Assembly: GCA_964019055.1 (NCBI GenBank)
Contig: OZ025221.1
Location: forward strand, 449,001-513,000
Direction: 5' to 3'
DNA: 64,000 bases
Source of the DNA: Anthopleura xanthogrammica
Taxonomy: Eukaryota > Cnidaria > Anthozoa > Actiniaria > Actiniidae
Below, piece after piece: positions 1 to 11,329 of this stretch (the stretch's first letter is position 1; every line of letters starts with the position of its first letter). A program made the position numbers and the translations under genes. The notes beneath the pieces are model-generated. The model did not search any database and was not told the DNA's origin. It saw nothing but the letters and a program-made list of their open reading frames with translations.

Positions 1-3000
1 GTGTACATTCTTATTCTGATACACCCATCCAATCCATCTCGTGTACATTCTTATTCTGATGCGCCCATCCAATCCATCTCGTGTACATTCTTATTCTGAT
101 GCGCCCATCCAATCCATCTCGTGTACATTCTTATTCTGATGCGCCCATCCAATCCATCTCGTGTACATTCTTATTCTGATACGTCCATCGAATGCATCTC
201 GTGTACATTCTTATTCTGATGCGCCCGTCCAATTCATATCGTGTACATTCTTATTCTGATGCGCCCATCCAATCCATCTCGTGTACATTCTTATTCTGAT
301 GCGCCCATCTAATCCATCTCGTGTACATTCTTATTCAGATGCGCCCGTCCAATTCATATCGTGTACATTCTTATTCTGATGCGCCCATCCAATCCATCTC
401 GTGTACATTCTTATTCTGATGCGCCCATCCAATCCATCTCGTGTACATTCTTATTCTGATGCGCCCATCCAATCCATCTCGTGTACATTCTTATTCTGAT
501 ACGTCCATCCAATCCATCTCGTGTACATTCTTATTCTGATGCGCCCATCCAATCCATCTCGTGTACATTCTTATTCTGATGCGCCCATCCAATCCATCTC
601 GTGTACATTCTTATTCTGATGCGCCCATCCAATCCATCTCGTGTACATTCTTATTCTGATACGTCCATCGAATGCATCTCGTGTACATTCTTATTCTGAT
701 GCGCCCGTCCAATTCATATCGTGTACATTCTTATTCTGATGCGCCCATCCAATCCATCTCGTGTACATTCTTATTCTGATGCGCCCATCTAATCCATCTC
801 GTGTACATTCTTATTCAGATGCGCCCGTCCAATTCATATCGTGTACATTCTTATTCTGATGCGCCCATCCAATCCATCTCGTGTACATTCTTATTCTGAT
901 GCGCCCATCCAATCCATCTCGTGTACATTCTTATTCTGATGCGCCCATCCAATCCATCTCGTGTACATTCTTATTCTGATACACCCATCCAATCCATCTC
1001 GTGTACATTCTTATTCTGATGCGCCCATCCAATCCATCTCGTGTACATTCTTATTCTGATGCGCCCATCCAATCCATCTCGTGTACATTCTTATTCTGAT
1101 GCGCCCATCCAATCCATCTCGTGTACATTCTTATTCTGATGCGCCCATCCAATCCATCTCGTGTACATTCTTATTCTGATACACCCATCCAATCCATCTC
1201 GTGTACATTCTTATTCTGATACACCCATCCAATCCATCTCGTGTACATTCTTATTCTGATGCGCCCATCCAATCCATCTCGTGTACATTCTTATTCTGAT
1301 GCGCCCATCCAATCCATCTCGTGTACATTCTTATTCTGATGCGCCCATCCAATCCATCTCGTGTAAATTCTTATTCTGTTACGTCCATCGAATCCATCTC
1401 GTGTACATTCTTATTCTGATACACCCATCCAATCCATCTCGTGTACATTCTTATTCTGATGCGGCCATCCAATCCATCTCGTGTACATTCTTATTCTGAT
1501 GCGCCCATCTAATCCATCTCGTGTACATTCTTTTTCTGATGCGCCCATCCAATCCATATCGTGTACATTCTTATTCTGATGCGCCCATCCAATCCATCTG
1601 GTGTACATTCTTATTCTGATGCGCCCATCCAATCCATCTCGTGTACATTCTTATTCTGATGCGCCCATCTAATCCATCTCGTGTACATTCTTATTCTGAT
1701 ACACCCATCCAATCCATCTCGTGTACATTCTTATTCTGATACACCCATCCAATCCATCTCGTGTACATTCTTATTCTGATGCGCCCATCCAATCCATCTC
1801 GTGTACATTCTTATTCTGATGCGCCCATCCAATCCATCTCGTGTACATTCTTATTCTGATGCGCCCATCCAATCCATCTCGTGTACATTCTTATTCTGAT
1901 GCGCCCATCCAATCCATCTCGTGTACATTCTTATTCTGATGCGCCCATCCAATCCATCTCGTGTACATTCTTATTCTGATACACCCATCCAATCCATCTC
2001 GTGTACATTCTTATTCTGATACACCCATCCAATCCATCTCGTGTACATTCTTATTCTGATGCGCCCATCCAATCCATCTCGTGTACATTCTTATTCTGAT
2101 GCGCCCATCCAATCCATCTCGTGTACATTCTTATTCTGATGCGCCCATCCAATCCATCTCGTGTACATTCTTATTCTGATACACCCATCCAATCCATCTC
2201 GTGTACATTCTTATTCTGATGCGCCCATCCAATCCATCTCGTGTACATTCTTATTCTGATGCGCCCATCCAATCCATCTCGTGTACATTCTTATTCTGAT
2301 GCGCCCATCCAATCCATCTCGTGTACATTCTTATTCTGATACACCCATCCAATCCATCTCGTGTACATTCTTATTCTGATGCGCCCATCCAATCCATCTC
2401 GTGTACATTCTTATTCTGATACACCCATCCAATCCATCTCGTGTACATTCTTATTCTGATGCGCCCATCCAATCCATCTCGTGTAAATTCTTATTCTGAT
2501 ACGTCCATCGAATCCATCTCGTGTACATTCTTATTCTGATACACCCATTCAATCCATCTCGTGTACATTCTTATTCTGATGCGGCCATCCAATCCATCTC
2601 GTGTACATTCTTATTCTAATGCGCCCATCTAATCCATCTCGTGTGCATTCTTATTCTGATGCGCCCATCCAATCCATATCGTGTACATTCTTATTCTGAT
2701 GCGCCCATCCAATCCATCTCGTGTACATTCTTATTCTGTTGCGCCCATCCAATCCATCTCGTGTACATTCTTATTCTGATACACCCATCCAATCCATCTC
2801 GTGTACATTCTTATTCTGATACACCCATCCAATCCATCTCGTGTACATTCTTATTCTGATGCGCCCATCCAATCCATCTCGTGTACATTCTTATTCTGAT
2901 GCGCCCATCCAATCCATCTCGTGTACATTCTTATTCTGATGCGCTCATCCAATCCATATCGTGTACATTCTTATTCTGATGCGCCCATCCAATCCATCTC

Positions 3001-3256
3001 GTGTACATTCTTATTCTGATGCGCCAATCCAATCCATCTCGTGTACATTCTTATTCTGATGCGCCCATGCAATCCATCTCTTGTACATTCTTATTCTGAT
3101 GCGCCCATCCAATCCATCTCGTGTACATTCTTATTTTGATACACCCATCCAATCCATCTCGTGTACATTCTTATTCTGATACACCCATCCAATCCATCTC
3201 GTGTACATTCTTATTCTCATGCGCCCATCCAATCCATCTCGTGTACATTCTTATTC
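1..3256 (+). repeat. 40-bp satellite array with higher-order repeats
   Basis: About 81 head-to-tail copies of a 40-bp monomer (it begins GTGTACATTCTTATTCTGAT and continues with a GCGCCCATCCAATCCATCTC-type half). Monomer variants recur in a fixed order. A block marked by ACGTCCATCG, GCGCCCGTCC/AATTCATATC and TTATTCAGAT around 181-340 is repeated exactly 480 bp later (661-820). A second block (GTGTAAATTC, GCGGCCATCC, then AATCCATATC) around 1361-1560 is repeated 1,120 bp later (2481-2680). The array probably extends left of the window. The same satellite returns inverted near 11.3-13.0 kb. The open frames in it are products of the repeat, not genes. Confidence 0.97.
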
Positions 3257-3547
3257 CTCAGTATATATCGATTTATGCATATCGGGTACATTCGTATCTC
3301 GATACCCCCCAGATTAGCCACTTCATCCAAAACCATGGTCTTCAGTCGCTGGATTCCTGTACAAAGAGTGTCGGGGGCTAATTGTGTATCAGTTCAGTCA
3401 GAATCGATGTACAGATGTATATCATTTTTGACTTAAGAAATGGCATTTTAAAGAATCGGTACTAAGTAGTTTGAATCCCATAAATACGAATTTCTTGTTA
3501 TTAGTACGGGAACCAAAGTGATGTGATGTTGGAACAATAAATAACCA
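3257..3547. other. Satellite edge and unique spacer
   Basis: The array decays at about 3256 into non-repetitive sequence with no gene. A stretch near 3385-3415 (TCAGTCAGAATCGATGTA) is matched near 9057-9080, so part of the spacer is a dispersed repeat fragment. Confidence 0.5.
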
Positions 3548-3592
3548 AAAGAAAAGAAAAGAAAAGAAAAGAAAAGAAAAGAAAAGAAAGAA
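3548..3592. repeat. (AAAAG)n microsatellite
   Basis: About eight copies of AAAAG directly before the composite SINE-like element. On the opposite strand this is a polypyrimidine tract just beyond the 5S-like module and could be its tail. Confidence 0.9.
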
Positions 3593-3599
3593 AGAAGTA

Positions 3600-4075
3600 G
3601 AAGATTGAGTAAGTATAAGTTTCAGGTCACCCATCCAAATACTAACATACCTCAGCCGGGCTTGACTCTGAGTCTTTGAAGCCCACGTATTTTCCAGTGG
3701 ACCACGGTTTCAAGAAATTAGCACAACAATACCCGTAAAAACAATGCACAATATAGACTAGACATTTTAACATCAAATTTTTCATCGATTCCGTGCGTGG
3801 TAGGTTGGTGCAAGGGATTAGCTGTAGATGTGGTCTGGGGGCCGGCTAGTCTCTCCCCTGATGCTTTTGCTAGAACATCATCCTGTGTAATCCGTACAAA
3901 CAAGGACAGAAGGACTTCATTGCCGTCAGGTCCGAAGTCCATACGACGCTTCAGCTCTGCGGATGTCTCGGGGGTATGGCACGGTGGAGAATCGATTATT
4001 TTGGAATTAATTAGTGATTCTTTTTCTGGTAGACGCGGGGTCGAATCCCAACGTATCCCGATACGAGTTTTTTTT
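3600..4075 (+). mobile_element. Composite SINE-like element with 5S-like module, copy A
   Basis: Near-duplicate of the element at 15.03-15.49 kb and related to a worn copy at 11.04-11.26 kb, so this is a dispersed repeat. On the minus strand, 3625-3670 resembles the 3' half of 5S rRNA (AAGC, then TTAGTATTTGGATGGGTGACC-like), which includes the box C part of the internal promoter. At the other end, 4037-4049 reads GGGTCGAATCCC, like a tRNA B box on the plus strand. The middle (GTGCAAGGGATTAGCTG, CATACGACGCTTCAGCTCTG) is shared by the copies. It encodes no protein; overlapping open frames are incidental. The 5S assignment rests on about 40 bases and is moderately sure. Confidence 0.6.
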
Positions 4076-5601
4076 CTTTTTGGGATTTTTTTCTTTTTAT
4101 ATATATTTAATTTGAAATGGAATGACAATTGAATGGTCTAAAGTGGGGAAAAAAGTCCCAAAGTGATGCAAAAGCGACCGAGCAAAGACAACTACCTCGA
4201 GTTCATGCTCAATATCATGTGATTAATTCTGTCAACATTTATGCAATCATATTTGAGAAAGACATTTTAGAAATAAACAAACCAAAACTTAATTGAACAG
4301 ACAATTGCTATGGTTACTAGTTTCGTCCAATCATATTTTCCACAGGCAACCCAGTAATAAGCTAGTAACGAAGTTGAGGGCAAAATATTTGTCACGTCAG
4401 TACCATGTCGTCACGCTTCTGAGCATAATTCCTATAATTTTGTCATATTTCGTATTCGTAGTCGTCGTCGGGCCTAAAGGTCTCTCTCTGACCTCGTCTC
4501 TAACAACGTCAAGAAAAGAAAGAATTTGGATATTTGTTGTTGGATGATGAAGAATAGGAATTTACCTTCGTGTCGTCCTTTATAAAACACGAGTCGGTGA
4601 AGGCCAAGATGTAAAAGACGGTAAGATATAGACACCCATAACTTGTTCGTCTCGAAGATGATGTGTAGTGGCTAGTACGTACCAGAAACGTTTTTTTTTA
4701 AATAATCTCGATACATAAGAAGAAGAAATAAGCTCTAAAATTGGTTCAAGTAATTTTTTTGTGCTCCAGTGTTGCTCCCAATGACAAAATTCTTGCTGCT
4801 TTTTCTCAAAGGACGGAAAAAGCTATAAAACAGAAAGTGAAAGCTTCAATATTAAATTCCTCATTCCACGTAAAGGTCAAAAAATACTCTTCAATTGCTT
4901 TAGTTCTAAATTCCCTGGTTATGAAACGCTTTAATTTTATTTTCTTACAAATTGAACCGTAGTATTCGAGATATTCTCTTTTATTTTGGACCAACAATCG
5001 AGGTTACGTCGATAGCATCGAAGAAATATCCTGTATTTTGAAGAATAAAGCGTCAAATAGGAAGCTTTCGACGTTTGTTTACTTTCCTTGTTGGCAAAAA
5101 TTAATATTCAAAATTCGACCTTGTTCTACAACGAAATTGAATATTTCTGGCTTACGTTTTTCCGAATTTCCAATATAGTCGTCATAATAATCTAACTAGC
5201 TGATAGAAGAAAAAAGAGAAAGAATTATGAAAGGATCAGTACACGAATGCCTGGTTTCGAGATAATTTATGATTATTAATGCGTCATTTTATTTGTTTCT
5301 GGTGAACCAGTTTCAAGTCTTACATGAGGGTCCTCAAGGGGAGGGGGGGGGGGGGGGGGGTCCTAATCCCATTTCCCAGCAAATTTTTTTTCAAAATCCC
5401 AGTCCCAGTCATGCAAAATCTGAGTCCGAGTTATAGAGTTAGAGTTATAGATTTCGCAAAATCCCAATTCCAGTAATGGCTAAATCCCAGTCCCAGTACA
5501 CGAAATCCCATTTTCCCAGCCCAAAAAAGGTGAATCCCAGCTCCTATTTTACCCCTTCAGGACCCTCTTTCATTATTGTTATATATCATTTATAGTATTT
5601 G
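4076..5601. other. AT-rich spacer, no gene seen
   Basis: No convincing coding signal on either strand. It contains a poly-G run at about 5341-5360 and a degenerate ATCCCAGTCCCAG-type low-complexity stretch at 5385-5545, just upstream of the Mab-21-like gene. The promoter of that gene should lie here, but I see no clear core element. Confidence 0.5.
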
Positions 5602-7656
5602 ATGACGAAAATGGCGATTAGCACGGAAAACGTACTACAAAAGCTGAGAGGTCTTATAGATGAAGCCATTTTACCAGAAGATTTACACTCAACTCCTTGG
5701 AATGACTTTGTATTTGAGATATTATCACATGAAATGGCCACTCGTCGTCTGCGAATGAACACTACCAAAGTCTGGGAAGGTTATGCAAGAAAGTGGCGTG
5801 AATTTCTCCCAGACCTCAAATACTCACAATCGTGGCCCGTTTATTGTGGAAGTTATACTGAAGGAATGCCAAATGCTGGGGATTTAGATACGATGCTTAT
5901 AGCATCATGGACGTCGGCGTATGAATACACTGGCAAGATGGAAGACGATGTGGACCAACTACCGTTCATCACGACCTCAGATTGTCATCCAGGATTCATC
6001 AAAATTATCGTTCCACATACCACACGAAAATTTTACGACTTTGAAGATTACCAAATACGAAAAATTGGACGGCATTTTTACTTGAGCAGCATTGGGTTTC
6101 TCCGCACTATGCAAGAATGGGGAACTACAGGGAGCAATTATAACGTACATGGGCCAGCTCTCACACTATCAGCAACCGAGGACACCTCGTATGACATTGT
6201 CCATGCAATCAGGTGTACACACTGGCCTACATTTGCACAAGATATTTTTAAACGCTCAAAAATCCCCACCGATTTGGCTGAGAAGTTGAAAAACTCGAGT
6301 TTGTTTGCCGTGGCAACTGGATATTCTTTAAGTAAAGATGCAGATGTAGAATGGAGGCTATCGTTCAGCGAACCCGAGAAATGTATGGTGGAAAACTGGA
6401 ATGAAACTCAGTTCTATTGTTACTATCTTTTGAAGAACTTTAAGATGATTCATCTTAAGAATCCCGATATCTTGTGTTCTTATTTTATGAAAACAGTAAT
6501 TCTTTGGATGAGTGACGTTCTTCCAAAAGAATGGTGGAATCCAAGCAGGCTGATCGAATCATTTTACAAGTCCTTGTTTATTCTCCAGTCCATGTACAGA
6601 AATCACTGCCTCCCAAACTATTTTATCCCACAAAACAACATGATAGATCATAAAGAAAGAAAAGAATGTCTTGGTCTTGCAGACACGATTCATTCTATCT
6701 TGTCTTCTGGTCGTATGAAAGAGATCATAGCAGAGCTACTATGTGAAGAAGAACTAGGGGTCGTCCACCAAGTAGTGAATAATGTCCCTAAGCACATCTC
6801 TGTCCGGTCGTGTCGAAACCTGTGCACTTTAGTTCGACAGTACTGTCAAAGCAATGTCTCATTTTCTGAAGCACTTTTGGCAAATGAGGCAAGTATTTTA
6901 TCTTCTTTAACAATGATGATGACGGTATGGAACAGAACACAGTGTAAAGCCATGGTGGCCATCTTGACAAAGCTACCAGAACTGGTTTCCCCTGATACGG
7001 TAAACGTATTTCACGCAATACTAACCAGACAAATTGCTGATTCCTACCATTCATTTTCCACAAGGGATTCGAAAAAAAGAGCCGAACGTCTGTACAAGGA
7101 ATCCCTAACACTTGTATATCCATGTGGCTTTAATGATGAGGGCTTATCAGGAACTATTCAGCTTGCACTTTTCTACTATCTGGAAGGAAACAGTCAACAG
7201 GCACTTACAGTTCTTCATGACGTCATACCAAAAATAGTCAAGACAGTGAAGATGAACAGTGTGGAAAGATATATCATCTTATCCTTTCCTTTATGTATGA
7301 AAGAGAGGTTTGTTAGAGACGAATTCTTGTACAAAGAAGTCTGTGAATTGAAGGCTGACTTTCCACTAAACATTAATGTGATTGTTGTGGGTTTGTACAT
7401 TCTGATTCGGTCGTGCATTGATACTTCTTCTAAGGACACCTTAGACGACGTAACGCGGTTCTTTATGCTGTTGAAGGCATGTGGAGATCAGTTAACGACT
7501 GCAAACGCTTGTGAGGGTTGGTCGACGATCATTAAAGGAGTACTGAGGGTGTTAGAGGACAAATGCAACCTATTTCTGTGTACTCTCGAACCACGCTCGA
7601 AAACTCCTCCGTTCACCAGAAACCAGAAATTGAAGCACTTTTGGGAAGACTCTTAA
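5602..7656 (+). CDS. Mab-21/cGAS-like nucleotidyltransferase-fold protein
   Basis: Intronless reading frame of 684 residues from the first ATG (a second ATG nine bases on, at 5611, gives 681). The N-terminal 380 residues show the Mab-21 plan. G83-S84 in CGSYTEG is the GS motif, D94 and D96 in GDLD are the paired acids, and D198 in SYDIVHAIRC is a candidate third metal-binding acid. EWRLSFS at 250-256 is the conserved block before the helical C-lobe. The remaining 300 residues are helical and TPR-like (around LALFYYLEGNSQQAL). Relatives include cGAS and the cGAS-like receptors, which make cyclic dinucleotides on sensing nucleic acid, and MAB21L proteins, whose activity is mostly unproven. All three acids appear present, so catalysis is possible, but I see no zinc-thumb insertion like that of cGAS. 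Lack of introns suggests an expanded, possibly retrocopied family. An AATAAA sits at 7659, right after the stop, and another at 9017. Confidence 0.8.
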   Translation: MTKMAISTENVLQKLRGLIDEAILPEDLHSTPWNDFVFEILSHEMATRRLRMNTTKVWEGYARKWREFLPDLKYSQSWPVYCGSYTEGMPNAGDLDTMLIASWTSAYEYTGKMEDDVDQLPFITTSDCHPGFIKIIVPHTTRKFYDFEDYQIRKIGRHFYLSSIGFLRTMQEWGTTGSNYNVHGPALTLSATEDTSYDIVHAIRCTHWPTFAQDIFKRSKIPTDLAEKLKNSSLFAVATGYSLSKDADVEWRLSFSEPEKCMVENWNETQFYCYYLLKNFKMIHLKNPDILCSYFMKTVILWMSDVLPKEWWNPSRLIESFYKSLFILQSMYRNHCLPNYFIPQNNMIDHKERKECLGLADTIHSILSSGRMKEIIAELLCEEELGVVHQVVNNVPKHISVRSCRNLCTLVRQYCQSNVSFSEALLANEASILSSLTMMMTVWNRTQCKAMVAILTKLPELVSPDTVNVFHAILTRQIADSYHSFSTRDSKKRAERLYKESLTLVYPCGFNDEGLSGTIQLALFYYLEGNSQQALTVLHDVIPKIVKTVKMNSVERYIILSFPLCMKERFVRDEFLYKEVCELKADFPLNINVIVVGLYILIRSCIDTSSKDTLDDVTRFFMLLKACGDQLTTANACEGWSTIIKGVLRVLEDKCNLFLCTLEPRSKTPPFTRNQKLKHFWEDS

Positions 7657-7888
7657 GAAATAAACTAGAAGTTTCCTCAACTATACTTAGAAAATTTAAA
7701 CGCGAAATCGAGAATTCTTTGTGCGCATGCTTGTTATTTTGTGCGCATGCCTCAATAATATCCATCACTGTGCCTCGGTATTCATGTACAGCTATTTATG
7801 TTCATGTTCATCTGTTCAGCGAACTGCTGCTTAATTTTGGAGTCACAACAGTAGATTGAAGCTCAGCCATCTTCTTGAGTCTTGAAAA
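7657..7888. other. 3' flank of the Mab-21-like gene
   Basis: Contains AATAAA at 7659-7664 immediately after the stop. No further gene is seen before the tandem duplication. Confidence 0.4.
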
Positions 7889-8669
7889 GGTAAAAAGTTT
7901 CATACACCTTGAACCTTTGGTTTCCTATTCAGATCGATAGCTTGGTCATATCACGCACGACCAACTAGAATATAGGCCTGTTTTTGTTGGCGCTGCTAGT
8001 CTTGTCTGCCATATTTCTTGTAGAGAAGGACACAGGGAGACCAACTAGGGAGTCAGTGAAAAATCCAATTTCCCTGTTTTGCACCTCAAAATTATTTGTT
8101 AATAATCATTATGCTCTCGAAAACGGTCAAGAAAATCGAGTTTTGGAATGAATATGGACTCGCGAAAAAAATGCCCAAAAATCCTGTTTGATGGCCATAT
8201 ATTGCCTTATAATTGGCTTCCCAGGTGCGGAAAAGAAAAGTCGAAGAAAATCTTGAATATCTCTGGTTGTACATGAGCTAGAAGCCTAAGGTAAAAAGTT
8301 TCATTCACTTTGAACCTTTGGTATCCTATTCAGATCGATAGTTTGGTCATATCATGCACGACCAACTAGAATTGAGGCCTGTTTTTGTTGGCGCTGCTAG
8401 CCTTGTCTGCCATATTTCTTGTAGAGAAGGACACAGGGAGACCAACTAGGGGGTCAGTGAAAAATTCAATTTCCCTGTTTGCACCTGAAAATTATTTGTT
8501 AATAATCATTATGCTCTCGAAAACGGTCAAGAAAAGAGTTTTGGAATGAATATGGACTTTCGAAAAAAATGCCATAAAATCCTGTTTGATGGCCATACAT
8601 TGCCTTATAATTGGCTTCCCAGGTGCGGAAAAGAAAAGTTGAAGAAAATCTTGAATATTTCTGGCTGTA
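7889..8669. repeat. Two-copy tandem duplication, period about 401 bp
   Basis: Copy 1 (7889-8271) and copy 2 (8290-8669) are nearly identical. They begin GTAAAAAGTTTCAT, share TTGTTGGCGCTGCTAG and GGACACAGGGAGACCAACTA, and end near TTGAATATYTCTGG. There is no coding potential shared with known families. It is either a segmental duplication or two adjacent copies of an unclassified repeat. Confidence 0.92.
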
Positions 8670-9387
8670 GATATAGGACCATGCACTATGTACGGTCAGA
8701 ACCATTTTCCTCTATTGTAAAAAATATTTAAGCACACATTTTGAACACCATTACTCACACCTCCCCTCCCCCCAAGGGATTGGGTACTCCACGTGGACTT
8801 TTGGCGGCAAAAACAACTATGTAGCTGGGAATATGTAGCTTATGAATATATTGTAATCTTTTTAGTATGATCTTCAAGGTTACCAGGACTGAAATATGCT
8901 TAGAAATCCAGCCTAACTGCATTGCTTCTGGGCTCAGTTTCAAAAATATGTTTGTAAATCGAAAATTTGACGCAAAATTTTAAATATAGAGAAAGCTATC
9001 TTTCTTTGTAACACTAAATAAACTTGAGCTTGAACTGAACTTGTGTACAGACTTATCAGTTCGGTCAGAATCGATGTAACAGGGCTCAAGAGAATCAATT
9101 AACTCATCTAAATAAAGGTATCTTATTTTCAATTGATAAAAAATAAAAGTATTTCAAAGAAATTCGACTAAAAATTTAGACTCGCGTACGAATAAAAAAC
9201 TCAAGTCGGCGTGCGGGTGCCTTACGAATAGCCACAATTATGTCAGTATAACTTACCCTTTGGTTCACCAACGTACGTTTGAAGACTTCGTAATTAGTTT
9301 TTGCTCTATTTCTGCAGGAGTTTTTGGAAGAAAACAAAGTTCTATTTCATTCCCCAGCTGAATCAGAACACGTGTAGAAAAATGGTT
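8670..9387. other. Intergenic spacer with repeat fragments
   Basis: No gene seen. 8746-8810 (CACCATTACTCACACCTCCC, later TACTCCACGTGGAC) resembles 10098-10160, a dispersed fragment. AATAAA at 9017-9022 is a possible distal polyadenylation signal for the Mab-21-like gene. Confidence 0.4.
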
Positions 9388-9645
9388 TGGGCTCGCTGTG
9401 GTATCTGGACCTTCGCCGTACCACAGGCAGCCCATACAGAGTTGAACAGTCTAGAATGACCACAAACGTAAATATATGTAATAAAACTCTCTACTCACGT
9501 TTTGTGATCTTACTTGAATGGCAATGAAGCAGTCCCGTACAGAATATCCATCTCTTTGGATTAAAGACTTTCTTTTTACCCTTTACGGTATCTATGACAA
9601 CAGTGCACCGTCATCTTTCTGTTTCGACATGTCTCCTGGCCACAA
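9388..9645 (+). mobile_element. Dispersed repeat, copy without satellite core
   Basis: Shares a mosaic of blocks with 14328-14580: TTTGGGCTCGCTGTGGTATCTGGACC at the left, then TTACTTGAATGGCAATGAAG, CAGAATATCC and ACGGTATCTATGACAAC, ending near TTCTG/CTCCTGG. The 14.3-kb relative runs straight into a 20-bp satellite while this one does not. Probably a degenerate non-autonomous element. Confidence 0.6.
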
Positions 9646-10514
9646 ATGAGCAACTTCCAAACGCTATTTGAGTTTTCTTGTGATAACACTGAAATTAAAT
9701 TGTGAAATATAAGAAAGAAAGAAACAATTTCCCAGTGGCCATCCTTATCTGCCTTCTTTTCATAAAAGACGTATTTATTAATGATTTTCAAAAATATCGG
9801 CGTTAAATCAATGTTTCAAGTATTGTTAGAGTTTTCTCCTTGTTTTCAATTTTTTAAAAATATCAAATAAAATTTTTCTCGATCCCACACTCCACTTGGA
9901 AAAAGTCCGATCCAAGAGGTCAATCCACGGATTCGGATTTTCCTCAAATTTGAATTTTCGCCATAAAACTACCAAATTCTGGAAGAGCAAGTTAACTATG
10001 TTTCAATGATGCAATTTTTCTTGTTTTTGAATGGAAAATGAATGGATTCACGGGCATCAAAAGTACCGACCAAAGTGTCCACTTGTAATATAGGCTCACC
10101 GTTACTCACACAGCCCCCTCCCCCAAGAGATGGTGTACTCCAAGGACAAAAAGCTGACGCCAATTATGGAGCTTGACATAAAATGCACAATAAATAATGA
10201 TCTGGAGTATGTGATCAGTTGGATGGATAGAATTGTGCTACCATCTTTGTAAATATTCGGACTACCGGGCATTTAGTCCTTCTGAGTAAAATGGACAGAA
10301 TGCCCGGCAGTCCTAATATTTTCAAATAATTCGGCAAAACAGCTCCATTCAATGTTATTAAAATACTCTATCCTTGATGAGAAATATCGAGCGCTTTTCG
10401 TAAGCTTTCTAAATTTCTAGAGGCCTTTTTCTTTTCTCGACATAGAACACGAACCACTCTCTTCCTGGCACTGGAAAGATTTTAAATTATTCCTATACAC
10501 TCAATTAAGAACAA
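9646..10514. other. Intergenic spacer
   Basis: AT-rich with no coding signal. It includes the fragment at 10098-10160 shared with 8.75 kb, and a short inverted pair near 10250-10320 (GACTACCGGGCATTTAGTCC against GAATGCCCGGCAGTCC), probably a small fold-back element. Confidence 0.4.
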
Positions 10515-10832
10515 TATGATTGGATACTCCAGAATATGATTGGATACTTCGGAATACGATTGGATACTTCAGAATATGATTGGATACTCCAGAATATGAT
10601 CGGATACTCCAGAATATGATTGGATACTCCAGGATATGATTGGATACTCGAGAATATGATTGGATACTCCAGAATATGATTGGATACTCCAGAATATGAT
10701 TGGATACTCCAGAATATGATTGGATACTCCAGAGTATGATTGGATACTCCAGAGTATGATTGGATACTCCAGAATATGATTGGATACTCCAGAATATGAT
10801 TGGATACTCCAGAATATGATCGGATACTCGAA
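10515..10832 (-). repeat. 20-bp satellite, minus orientation
   Basis: About 16 copies of a 20-bp unit (TGGATACTCCAGAATATGAT on the plus strand). The same unit occurs in the opposite orientation at 14.58-14.88 kb. Confidence 0.95.
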
Positions 10833-11039
10833 TGCGCATGCGTGGTGTGCATTTGCTTATCTCACTATATAAACCAAAAAAATCCTCCTGTCAAAGTATT
10901 TTATGAGATATGACCGAATAAGAAGTTGAGATCTGATTTTTACCTCTAGTTGATCTGTTGATTCATCGCGGCCATTTTCTTGAATGCACATCCCACATGG
11001 AAAGAAGTAGCCATAGCGACAAAACCATCAGACACACAA
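10833..11039. other. Spacer
   Basis: Short unique sequence between the 20-bp array and the worn SINE-like element. Nothing recognised. Confidence 0.4.
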
Positions 11040-11262
11040 GCGACATACTGGGTGTGCTGGTCATAGCAAGAAGTTAATCATTTACGGTCTAGGGGCCGAC
11101 TAACCTCTCCCTTAGGCTTCAGCCGAGCTTCCTGATCAGTCAGTAATGTCCTCCCGGGATAGCGGTGTTGGGGCCGAAATCTCCAGCGTAGCCGTAAGTC
11201 CATACGATGCTTCAGCACTCGATGTCTGGAAGTATGGTCCTGGTTAATTAATTCCAAAAACC
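11040..11262 (+). mobile_element. Diverged copy of the composite SINE-like element
   Basis: Retains the central block of the elements at 3.6 and 15.0 kb (GGTCTAGGGGCCGACTAACC, TCTCCCTTAGGCTT, CCATACGATGCTTCAGCAC, then GTATGG before an ATTAATT stretch). The 5S-like and B-box ends are not recognisable. It lies 65 bp before the inverted 40-bp satellite. Confidence 0.65.
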
Positions 11263-11329
11263 CTTATCAAATTAATCCCAATCGGACAACCTAGCATAGA
11301 TTACATTAAATAGGGTGAAACATTTATTT

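Noticed and set aside
1..3256. CRISPR-like regular array
   Set aside because: Units are head-to-tail with no unique spacers, and the surrounding genes are eukaryotic. The 57-bp, 49-bp and 22-bp arrays were rejected for the same reason.
1281..3436. Open frames rich in ILILMRPSNPSRVHSYSD in the first satellite, and mirror frames at 11.3-12.9 kb
   Set aside because: They are translations of the 40-bp satellite. Three monomers make 120 bases, so frames recur every three units; they have no ATG logic and appear on both strands.
3625..3670. A working 5S rRNA gene on the minus strand
   Set aside because: Only about 40 bases match; the first half of 5S is missing and the segment is part of a dispersed element.
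3718..4132. Overlapping 136- and 111-codon frames, and the 81-codon frame at 15.2-15.46 kb
   Set aside because: They lie within copies of the same SINE-like element, are on opposite strands, and are not conserved between copies.
7563..7859. 98-codon frame overlapping the end of the Mab-21-like gene
   Set aside because: Out of frame with the gene, no family resemblance, and the main frame ends with a normal stop.
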